Source: Trebouxia sp. TZW2008
Taxonomy: Eukaryota; Chlorophyta; Trebouxiophyceae; Trebouxiales; Trebouxiaceae
Assembly (NCBI GenBank): GCA_002118135.1
Contig: BDIU01000065.1
Coordinates: 62,001 to 126,000, forward strand
Reading direction: 5' to 3'
Length of the DNA: 64,000 bases
Positions 12,001 to 22,600 of this stretch are shown here, piece after piece; the stretch's first letter is position 1, and each line of letters opens with the position of its first letter. The notes under the pieces were generated by a model. That model was not told the origin of the DNA. It saw only the letters and a list, made by a program, of their open reading frames with translations, and made no database searches. The position numbers were made by a program, and so were the translations under genes.

Positions 12001-15000
12001 CCACCATTTGGCAAACACTGAGTTGCTGTTGTTTGCTTTCTCACAATATCGAAGACAATTTTCACCTTCACAGGCCTATGTCACAGTCCATTGTTGCGCA
12101 TCACTGAGTTGCTGATGCTTGCTTACTGAGAATCCAGAGTTTCACCGCGTGACATGCCCATGTCGCAATCATCAGCTGCCAGCCACCAAGTTGCCAATGC
12201 TTGCTTGCTGGAAACATTGCAGCAAGGCAATTTTTAAGCTTAGATCTGTCCAGGGTGCTGTTCTTTGTCAAAGCGCCAGGGCACAGACTTACGTGCAATA
12301 CAGATTATTGTTGTATCCTTGAGACCTTGCTGGGGACACTGTGGGGACTGTGGGAGATTTGCCATGTTTTTGATTCAGTGCTGGCTGCAGTATGTGTTCA
12401 GCACACCAGCAGAGAGTTTCAGGGGCGATTGCTGGTGGACACGCAAGTCAGAGGGAGGTCAAAAGCCCTGAGGGTGGTCTCATTGCTTGAATCTGCTTCT
12501 GACTAGCCTGCACCTGAGCACAGTCCATCCTGGAGTCCCCTGCCAACGAGCACATTACTTATGATCCAGAAAGCGTGTCAGAAATCTACGCTTTACCACA
12601 CTTCAGCGCAGGAGTCTGCAACAGCAGTCTTTGCATTGGTCCTTGGATTACTGTGTGTTGGGACTGAGTCTGGACCCCAAAGGCAATTCGTTGCTCAGCA
12701 GGCTGGCCAGCGACAAAAACCAGGCGTTGACACATTGCTGGTGCCTGGCTCTATTCTCTGCCTGACCTCTGTCTCAGGCATCCTGCTGTCAAACACTGCT
12801 GTCAAGCACTTGACAGGAAACTTCACACTCGACATCATTGTCCACATGCTCAATGACCTGTGGATGTGCAGGCGCAGGAAATGTCTTGCTTGTCAGGCTG
12901 TCTCATAAGTGTGACGCGGAGTGAATGCTGTCCTGCCTTACCGTTAACACACATCAGCAGACCGACACTACACCATTCAAGACTCCATCTGGATGTCGTG
13001 AATGGCTGATGATTGTGTAGGCGATGTCTTGCCTGTCAGGCTGTTACAAGGGTATGGACAGGAGTTGGTTCCACCTTCCCCTGCTGCTAACAGCCATCAG
13101 CAGCCTAAGACTGCATGACTCAGTGCCCCAGTTCAATGTTGGCCATGGTCTCTTGTTGTGCAGGCAATGTCTTACCTGTCAGACTATCTCAAGGCTATGG
13201 GCTGGAGTTGGTGCCACGTTCTCCTGCTGCTAACACCAGTCATCAGCACTCTGTCACTGCACAAGACAAGCCGCTACCTCAGTATGCACAATACAGAGCC
13301 AGACAGGATTCACTCACACAAATCGCTCCGTCTTCAACTGATGACAATCCGCCTTCAGCAGCGTCCACAACGTCAGCAGAAGCAGAAGTCGATCGCCAGC
13401 AATATGGTGCAGGCCATCAAGCAGGAACAATATCTGAGCATGTAGCAGGTGCATCCCTTAGCTCAGCAAGATCTGCATTGGTGTTGCCGCACCTGCTTGC
13501 ACTGTGATCACCAGTCACAGTCTCTCTGAAGCTTAAAACAAATTGATCTTGCGATTGATGAGGTAAACAGGTTGGCAATGAAACCCTTGGCATCCACCTG
13601 GCTTCGGCTTGAGCTGCTTCTTGCATTGACACATAGCTGCCCATGCACACAAGTTCTCATCGTGCTGACTAGTATCATTGGCAGTCAGCAGGCTATGCCC
13701 CTGGGGGCCCCAGCTTGGTGGGGGCTATCTACATGGGGATTCAGGGGAAGGGGCGCTTGATGAGCGTGGGGGCCGCCAAGCAGCTTGGGCCAATCCTTCC
13801 ATCAACACACAGCTTCAGATAGTGCTGTTTGATTGATTGTGCCACTGATACCTAGCAGGCTATGCCCCAGGGACCCCAGCTTGGTTGGGGCTACCTACAT
13901 GGGGGGTGTCAGAAGGGTGGGTTGATCACTGTGGGGCCGCCCAAGCAGCTTGTGCTATTCCTGTCCATCCACACATAGCTTCTGATAGTGCTAATTGTGT
14001 GCAGTGACACCTAGTAGGCTATGCAGCAGAAGACCCCAGCTTAGCCTACAGGGGGGTCCAGGGGGGTTCCCTGATCAGTATGGAGGCCACAAAGCAGCTT
14101 GACTGATCGCTCCCAATGTTAGACAGCTTCTAATTTTGCTTATTGATTGACTGTGCTATTGCTACCTGCCAGGCTACGCCCCTGGGGCCCCTAGCTTGGT
14201 GGGGGCCACCTACATGGGAGTCCAAGGGGGGTCCTTGATCAGTGTGGGGGCCACTAAACAGCTTGGGCTGACCCCTCAGCAGGCCCTGGTGGAATGTGGC
14301 AGGCAGGTGACTGATGCTGAAGAGGTGCAGCAGGCTGAGAAGCTGCTGAGGCCTAGGGCAGAGGGCCTTTGGCAGCCTGCTGCTGCTTGGCAGGTGCTCT
14401 GCAGAGTCTGCTGATCATGTCACTTATACCTTGTGCTGTGACGGATACCTTTTGCCATCTCCTGGTCTGAAATTTTGCAATTTTCAACAGTGGCATTGAC
14501 CACAGCAGCACAAGCACAGGAGTGTTTACCTAGTTTGACAGCTGCAACTTTGTTCTGGCTTATGACCTTACACTGGTAATTTGGGCACAGGCCCTTGGGC
14601 AGCCTGCTGCTGCTTCGCAGGTGCGTGGCAGAGTCTGTCGTCGCTTGCATCATGTGCAACTCCGGCTTGCATGAAGGTTCAATGTAACTTTTCAAAGCAG
14701 CATCAACAACATGTGCATGTTGGCTTGTATTGTTGGTGGTCATGTGCGCAACCAGTGTCTGGCCCACACAGTGTAGCACCTGGCTGGTAGCTGCAATGAC
14801 GTCATTTTGACACCAGCATGTGTCAGTATAGCTGTGATGGGAGTTGACTTGTGCTGCTGACTCACTTGAGGAGATTTAGACTGCAAATGACATAGTAGGC
14901 TGCCATCAGTTAGAACTGTTTGCCTTAAGGTCTGCTGCAACTATAGCTTTTTGGCTGGACTCACAGGGCTAATGATGCATATCTTTGGCAAATTCGCTGG

Positions 15001-15621
15001 TATCAGTGGCGCACCATCATCACTTCTGAGCTTTGTGGACAGCGTATGCTGAGTCAGACTGGCGCGTACAGGTGGCGCGAGTCAGGACTGGCGTGCGTGC
15101 CTTGCCTCAGAAAACTATTGAAGGAGCTATTCCCCTTGCTGGCCAGCTGCCTTCCACTCCTCAAGACAAAAGGTGTGCGGCATAAGATACTGAGCTGCCT
15201 GCTCCTGTGCATTCTTTTGCACATCCCTCAAGCTGTGTCCTGTGTGAGTATCCATCCAGTAATACACCGTGCAACGGTGTGTCTGTTCATGATGCTGTGT
15301 AGGCCCACCGCCTCAGTCTGCTTTTCACATTGCTCTACCAGCAAGCTGTCTGTTGTCCAAAAGAGTCAACAGAGCTTGTTGCTTGCACACATGTTGTCTT
15401 GTCATGTGCAGAAGCAAGTGCTGTCAGCTTTCTTTGGGCCAACCAGCCCAGGTTGTGTACATGAGTGACTGCCATGCATACAATGCAGTTGGTGGATTGT
15501 TGGAGGGCTTGGCGCTCGCGGTCTTGTGTATCATGCATGGCTGGGCAAGCTGGTTGCTCGAGCTGTCCTGCAAGGCAATGATGCATCGCTTCCCAGTCAG
15601 CTGGTCAGGTGGAAGACTTGA
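9066..15621 (+). CDS. DAO-family FAD-dependent oxidoreductase (plant-type)
   Basis: Eleven exons close in phase to a 522-residue protein: 9066-9207, 9476-9597, 9762-9821, 9895-10050, 10323-10452, 10851-10899, 11344-11513, 13164-13448, 14173-14393, 15072-15172 and 15489-15621. Exon 2 carries the FAD-binding Rossmann start (RRYAVIGGGFAGVATAYHLA), exon 3 a Gly-rich loop (GGSGAAGGLLHPFSPKGK), exon 7 the second dinucleotide strand (YDAVVVAAGAAAATLPEVG), and the last exon WIVGGLGARGLVYHAWLGK. The order matches plant FAD-dependent oxidoreductases of the DAO superfamily (AT5G48440-like), related to the MnmC C-terminal domain; the substrate is unknown. Exon 1 is chosen because its strong donor (gtaagc) leaves phase 1, as exon 2 needs; its sequence could be a targeting peptide. 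Exon 8 carries about 70 extra low-complexity residues. Exons 7, 8 and 9 each have degenerate tandem copies in the flanking introns. Confidence 0.85.
11001..11390 (+). repeat. Acceptor-side exon echo array, 5 copies (FAD gene exon 7)
   Basis: The first 40 or so bases of exon 7 with its acceptor occur at 11004, 11089, 11180, 11260 and 11344 (the real one), spaced 85, 91, 80 and 84 bp. Each copy reads (t/c)agg(a/c)acct(g/a) followed by a gtcagcatgc-type core. All five keep the AG. The farthest copy is the most diverged. Confidence 0.85.
11570..11930 (+). repeat. Donor-side echoes of FAD gene exon 7
   Basis: The block 11580-11690 repeats the 3' two thirds of exon 7, including gatgcagtggtggtggctg and the donor gttg|gtcagt, but has an in-frame TAG. 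A third, shorter trace (tgctgctgctgccacaatgc, then gaagttggtca) lies at 11870-11910. The rest of the intron to 12260 holds further diverged repeats of about 100 bp around a core like tcactgagttgctgatgctt. Confidence 0.8.
12878..13250 (+). repeat. Acceptor-side exon echo array, 3 copies (FAD gene exon 8)
   Basis: Starts lie at 12878, 13021 and 13164 (real), exactly 143 bp apart. All follow an AG. The reading is GNVLLVRLSHK then a stop in copy 1, GDVLPVRLLQGYGQELVP then a stop in copy 2, and GNVLPVRLSQGYGLELVPR in the real exon. The copies are decayed exon starts. Confidence 0.85.
13692..14280 (+). repeat. Acceptor-side exon echo array, 4 copies (FAD gene exon 9)
   Basis: Starts lie at 13692, 13859, 14018 and 14173 (real), spaced 167, 159 and 155 bp, each after an AG. 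The shared core is ggctatgcccc, then ccccagcttgg, tacctacatggg and gcagcttg. Indels break the frame of copies 1-3 while the fourth is open for the full exon. A further echo of the exon's 3' end with a gcag|gtgcg donor lies at 14588-14645. Confidence 0.85.
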
Positions 15622-16489
15622 TTTAATGTGGCATGGCATACTGTGCTGAGAGGCCAAGAGTCAATTTGCAATTGACAGAGGGTCCTGCAAAACACAAATC
15701 AAATGCTACTCAAGGAGATCATGGTCACGTGTGAGACACAGATTGGCACACAATCACAATGACATACTGTCCAAATTTTCAGACGTTCATTGTTGTCATA
15801 TAGTACAGGCCCCGAGGCAGTTGGTGAATGTGAAGGACTGGGCCCTGTATATTTAAGTGATACGTTGTCAAAATATCATGGTAGGAGATTATGCACCAGT
15901 GTTGCGCTGATGCCAATTACAGTATGTTGTGTATGCCGAACCGTGCTTAATTGCTGCAATTCTTATGACATCAGTGCATATGAAACACCGTCTACATGTC
16001 ATCAGTGTTCGGGTGCTACGCAGCGTTGGAAGACTTTGATACTCTGAGTCAGCCTGGCACTGTCACGTCAACGGTGTCAAAGGTCATTTCAATCACTTGT
16101 CAAGCAACAACAAACATTGCACGATAGCATCAGCGTCCACTGAAACAGGGTTGCTCAAGCCAATATGATCAAGCAACTGGCGTGATCAGGTTCAATTTCA
16201 GGTCAATACACATCTCAAGTCTAAAAACGTTGCTGCACGGTCTGAAAGGCAGACAGGAATGCAAAACAATACACTCTTCGTCAAGACTGCAGCTCACAGC
16301 TGGTGTCTAGATCCATCAGGACGCAGTTATCCAAATCGAGACCTGGGCTATGTCTACATATACACACGCATCCTATTCAACTCCACCAGGACTGTTATGC
16401 AGTGACGGGTTTCAGACAGCATTGATCACAAATCAACCCACATTTTAGCATACCAAAAGGCCTTCTGACTTTTCAAGCTGTGCAACACT
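15622..16489. other. Convergent 3' intergenic region
   Basis: This lies between the stops of the FAD oxidoreductase (+) and PP2C (-). I see no coding exon, no tRNA and no repeat family. It presumably holds both 3' UTRs. Confidence 0.45.
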
Positions 16490-16655
16490 GACGTGGCGCT
16501 CAGTCATGATCCTTCAAGTTATGACAAGTGTGCCACCCACTGCAGCTCCCCCTGCAGCTGCTGCTTTCTGCTGGGAGCCTTGCATTACAGCGGCTGCTTC
16601 CATGCAAATGACACCCGCTGTACAGTCATCGACTTAGCTACTTTCTGGCTTGAAC
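16490..16655 (-). repeat. Echo of the PP2C terminal coding region beyond its stop codon
   Basis: The stretch repeats the end of the last PP2C exon (16658-16790) about 130 bp downstream in transcript sense, past the TGA at 16658. Shared blocks are ctgctgctttctgctg, gagccttgc, ccgctgtacagtcatcga and ttctggcttgaa. It cannot be spliced as an internal exon, so it shows that echoing is not limited to introns. Confidence 0.75.
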
Positions 16656-16657
16656 TT

Positions 16658-19600
16658 TCAGCGAGCTCCAACTGCAGCTCCCCTTGAAGCTGCTGCTTTC
16701 TGCTGTGAGCCTTGCGCAACAGAAACCTCCTCCATACAGATGACAACCGCTGTGCAGTCATCAATTTTGCCACCTTCTGGCTTGAAGCGTTGCCACCAGG
16801 GAAGGGCACCAGCCTTAGCAGCTTCCACTACCCAAGGCGACCTGAATCTGGGGTTGAAACCATTCTCCTGTGCTGTCTCTACCACAGCTCGTGCACACTC
16901 CTGAGCTTTGGCCACTGTTCTCTTGTCAGCCTGCAGAAAATGGCTGATGGTCAGTATGCATAAATTTGCATTCTTGAGCTATCTCGGCCACAGCTCGTGT
17001 ACACTTCTGAGCATCGTGTACACTTCTGAGCTTTGGCCACTGTGCTCTTGTCAGCCTGTCAAACGTGGCACCTGGTCAGTGATGCGCTCAGACTTGCAGC
17101 AAAGCTGGTATTGATTGCATCATGACCAGCAAGAGGTCAAGTTGCCAAGAAGATGCCTTGGCTTGGCCTTGGCAGGGGCAAACATTGCTCAGACGTAGCA
17201 GCTTGAAATAGCAAGGGCCTCTGCTATTGTCAAAGCAGGTGCTGCTGAGCAGGACAGAATGATACTGTGTTGTCTCTGAGGATCAAAGAGTACCACACTG
17301 CTGCTTCTCAGCTGACCGGCAGACCGGTCATAGTAAAACAGTTGTACCGCCAGCAATGTTGGCATGAATCATCATGAAGACTGCCTGACATTGGATGCCA
17401 ATCCTAGTAGAGACAATAACAGCACGACGCAGCATTGTATCGCCCACGACACGAGTGACGCATGCATTGCTGCCATGTCAAATATTCGACCACTGTTGCG
17501 CAAATAGCAGTGCTGAACTGTTGCTCATACCAGGGTTTTGAGAGCAGCAGCCTATCACCCTGGAATGATTGTCAACAACACAGTTTGAACAAGTACTGAC
17601 TCAATAGCATTGCTGCAAGCAATGATGTCATCAACGACTGCATCACATACAGAAATGGATGAAGTATAGCCTGAAGTTCAGCAGTGCAGTGCTTACTCCC
17701 AGGGCTTTGCCAACGATCTCTGCTATCTGGTCATCCCACAGATTGTCCAAGACTCCGTCAGTGGCCAGCACAACCACATCTCCAGGTTCTAGCTCCAGCT
17801 CATACACAGTTGCACTCTCTGAGGTATCACTGTACTGCTCTGGCCCCGGACATGCAAGCTGGAATGGCATGTTGAAGCTGTGCTGCTGAGTCTGCATCAC
17901 ACATGCTATTTGACATAGCTGTAACAGTAAAATTTGACCCCTCATAGGTCAACTGCTGACCTACATGCAGCGATTCTAAGCTGCTTCCACTCACAGAAGA
18001 TGACGTCCTGCCAGCTAATGGTGAAGACTTGTGCCCTTTCTTTTCTTTAGCTATGACAGCAGCAATCAGCCTGTTACTAAAACAGGCATGATTGCCAATG
18101 ACTCAAAAGCATACCAGCTGGAATGATATGTTGAAGCTGTGCTGCTGAGTCTGCATTGCACAGCATCAGCTAGCCATGCAGCAAGCTGTGCGCCTGATTG
18201 CTTGCAAGGTGTTGCTGCACTGCTCTGGCGCATGCAAGCTGAAATGGCACATTGCAGCTATGCTGTTGAGTCTGCACAACACCTTCCTGATGCGACCATG
18301 CAAGCAGGTGGTGTACTGAAGCAGAACACAGCAAGGTGAGAGCTGTGACTTCATAGGGCGCCATACCACACTGTACAGTACACACTACCAGAGCAAACTC
18401 CCCAGCTCAGTTGCGTGGTGTGCTAGGGCACTGAGCCAGTACAAACAACCCAGCAAGGTCTCAGTCAGTGTGCTCAAAGCAAGGTCACAAGCAAAGTTGC
18501 AAGAGCATCACGCTGCGGACAAACACAGTCTCGCCACCCGGGATGACTCTGAAACCACTGTCACCCACAATGACCACTTCCAAAAGACTCCCCAGGCGCA
18601 ACAGCTCCAGGCACACGGCACAACTGCCGTTTGACACAGCACGCTCAAAGCAAGGAGACAAGCACAACTGCAACACAAACGCAAGAGCATCACCTCACTG
18701 GCAAACACAGTCTCGCCATCCCGGATGACTCTGAAACCACTGTCACCCACGTTGGCCATTTCCAACAGCCCTCCTGGACGCAACAGCCCTAGGCACACGG
18801 TGCTGCTGCCCAGGATGACTGCTCCCTCGTCTTCTCCTTGCTGCGTGATGCTGTCATGGGCAAAGCCGATGATGTCACGCGCACCGTCTTCGTAGTCGCC
18901 GTGGCCTTGCAGAATGGCCCTCTCTGCATGCTCCATCAGCAGCCTGCACAGTCATGGTCCCAGCGTTCAACTTCTGCAACACTGCTTGATTGATTGACTG
19001 CTTGACTGGTTGGGTGGTGAGTTAATTGACTGATCATTTGGTGTGGATGTGTGCAGGCGCAATTGCAATGCGGCCATACATCACAAATGAATTGTGAGAT
19101 GCACACAAGCTGTGCAAGTTTGTGTATAAGGATAAGACATGTGTACAAGTCTGTGTACAACAAGGTGTGCAAGGATGTGTGAGTTGGGCTGTCAATGATG
19201 AAAGTGCATACAGCACATGCTTGAAAATCTCAGGATGTGACAGTCGGCACTACAGCATAATCCCAAAGACGTCTGCATGTCAAGCCTGCCATTCTGCACT
19301 TATGTGCAGTCTTGTGGACTTAGCCATCTTGCTGCTGAGCTTTGCTATGCAGCTATATGCATACTGATCAGAGGTGTGTACGCAAGACATGACTCGTGCA
19401 GCCTGTTTGTGCATGCATGTGCGTGTGCGTGTGCATGCACACAGCAGGGGGAGTCACCTAGAGTAGCGGGAGGGGTCGACCCCTTCCTGGTTCCAACCCC
19501 CGACCCCATCAGCCACCCCAAAGGCCCCCTGACCGTGGCTGGTCACAAAGAAGGCATCTTCACCACCAGTATCTGCCTTGTCAGGATGAGGTAACAGAGC

Positions 19601-22600
19601 ACCTGAGGAGACAATGCAGCTTACATACCATCAGATTTGCTTTTTGCCGCACAAGAGGTTTTGAAAAGCAAAGAAGAATTCTTGTGACATGGTGAGGCGT
19701 CGCTTTGGGTCGTGGGGCCTGGAGTGATCTAGCCAATGCACAGCTGAACCAAAGTCGGAGTGAACATGCAGGAGGAACTCAGACCAGATATTGGGCCTAC
19801 AGGCTGCGCAAGGCTTTGACAAGATCACCTCTTGTAGCTGTTCTCATGCAAAGACAGCGCAATGTATCAGTGTGCATGAGAATGACATCATGAGGGCTGC
19901 AGAAACAGCAAGGCCCTGACAAAGCGGCAGGCTGTCCTTCTTCTGGTATCATTCAGTACTCATGATGAATACCAGAATATACATACAAGCTCTTTTTGTG
20001 CAGATACGACAAAGGCGTTGGCAAAGGAGGCTTTCTGGCCGTGTGTTGGGTCACTGCCACTAGAAAACCATGCAATCCCACATTGTACAAGTTGAGCTAA
20101 AAAACTTGATTGATCAAGGTCATGCCGCCCGCCAGAATGCCTGATGTTTTGCACAGGCCTAGCAATGTAACTGGCAGAGGTTGCTTGGATGGCTAGAAAC
20201 ATGCAGAGCATGAAGCAGTCTGGGCGAGCAGCGTAGACATCCACCAGCTGTTTCCTCAGGTCAGCTTGAATGATGTTTGGCTCTGTGATGTTGTAGTGAG
20301 AGTCATCTGTGAACAGCATTACTGGTCTGTGAAAAACGTCACCCAAGGCTTTCCAATGCAGCGAAGCTGCAGAAATACGTACCATGAACTAGAGGATGTA
20401 CAGTGAGTGTCCAGCAGCAGTGTTGGGATCAATTTGCTGTAGACAATGATGCAAGACAACTTCACAACAATGCACACGATATGCAACTTTTAATGAGCAG
20501 ATGCAGATGTCATCTTAGAGGGGAACAGACTCACTACATGGAAGCCTTGCAGACTTGACACAAATAAATATGCCAATGCTACTCGGCATTGTGTGCCATG
20601 CATCATGCATTCACAACCTGAACTTTTGCACATCATGCATGCAAAGTTAAGCAAAGCAGGGCATGGAAGCTGGTCACACCTGCTGCCACAGCCACCAAGT
20701 CAACTATGCCTCATATGCGTGCAAGTTCTATCTTGCTGTATACAGTGCACCATTGCCAATGTGGAGTTGCAAAGTGCACCCAGCTGCTGCTACAGCCACC
20801 AAGTCAACCCCCCCTCCTGCTCATCAAGTCTCCTCAACTGTCCCCCTTTTCAGCCTATATCCTTGTTTGTGCAGCCATATCTGACGGAGCTTTGAAAAGA
20901 GTTGACCCATCTGCTGCTCTGGACACAATGCCATACATGCCACACATGCATGCAGACACTTGCTCGCTGTATGCAGCCATTTTGTCAACATGAATACAAT
21001 CATGGCACCCACCTGCAGCTACAGCCACCAGGTCGGCCCCCTCTCCGACAAACGTCTCCTCATCTGAGTCCCGCTGCAGCCTCTCCAGATCCTCAGCATC
21101 CACAGGGTAGCTTTGCAGCTGTCCATCAGTCTCAGGGCCCTCCACAAAGATGGTTGCTGACTGTGAGGATGCAAAGCGAGGCGCAATGCCTTTGGAAGAG
21201 GACTGCCTGTCCTGAGAGCCTTGTTGTGGCTGCTGCTGCTGCTGCTGTTGAGACTGCTGCTGCTGCTGCTGAGACCGCGGCTGCTGTTGGGACTGCTGCT
21301 GCGTTTGTTGCAACTGCTGCTGCTGTGACTGCTTTGCTTGCTGCTGCTGCTGTAGAGACTGCTGCTGCTGCTGTAGGGACTGTTGCTGCAAGGACTTGGG
21401 TTGCTGTCCTTGCTGTGACTGTGACGGCTGCTGCTCTGCAGCTGTGAGAGCAGCTTCCTTTGCAGCAATGGCCTGTCGCAGCTGCAGCATACGCTGCCGC
21501 AGCTGTACAGCATCCTGGTCATCTTCAGTCCTGTCCAACTCCTTCTCTACGCTGGCAAGCTGTGAGCTTGACTCAGAGGTTGAGGCTTCCTCAACTTGAC
21601 CGAGTGCAGAGTCAGCCACAGCAGGCTCAGCATGGCGCTTAGGTTGAGTATCAGACTGGTCAGAGTCAGTCTTTGATGCTCCTGCCGCTGAGGTGGCAAG
21701 CCTTGAACCAGCTGGGTCATCCGTTTGTGGGGGTTTAGTAGTGGGTGTGGGGGGCGGTATGTTGCCTGTCACAGAGTCAGACTGAAGCTCAGATAGAGGC
21801 TGCCGTATTGCTTGTTCAGCATTGGAATCCTTCTGAGAAGATGTGTTCTTGCCTTTGCCTGTAGGGGGACCCTGTGCCTTGGGCAGGCTAGTGTCTGTCT
21901 GAGGGGCAGATTGGAACAGCCTTGGCCCCTGCTGGGTTGCGTCCGGCTCAGGCTCATCTGGCAGGTTCTGGTCAAAGGTCTTGAAGGCGTCCGGCACTTC
22001 TCCGTCTGTGCTGGTGGAGGCAATGAGGTCATGCAGCTCCCTTGCAGCTGTTGCAGCTTCTTCATCTGCAGAGTCACCAGCTGCAAAGTCACCAGCATGA
22101 ACAGAAAAAGATTTACCTTAGAATCTAACCAAAGCTTCCAAAGTTTGGTTGCATTGAATAGTGAAAGCGATTCACCCCAACCAGTCACCTGGAGTCACCT
22201 GGAGTCATTAGCAAAATATCTGGTAATGCAGCAGAATTTGCAACCAAAAAGCAACCAGCAAATTGGACATTTAGACAGCTGATGGATATAGCGTATAGTT
22301 GAAGAACATGATAGGATATGCATCTGACAGCATCTGCTGATGCAGTGTGGACCTCACCTGACAACCTTCTGGCTGTGCCATAGACCCCTTTACCAGTATT
22401 GTCAGACACAATATCAGCATCAGGCTGTCTGCTGCTAGAGGCAGCTTTGTTGGGCTCCTCAACAGCGTATCTGATAGACAGCCTGTTGCAAGCCGCAGCG
22501 GCTGTGTCTCCACTGGTGCCTGATGTACCATCTACCGTACTGCTTGAACCAGCAGCAGCACCATCACCATCACCAGCAGCATTAGTGCTCTGTGGTTCCC

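Noticed and set aside
20902..21447. Plus-strand Ala-rich ORF of 181 codons
   Set aside because: Antisense of the CAG repeat in PP2C exon 4.
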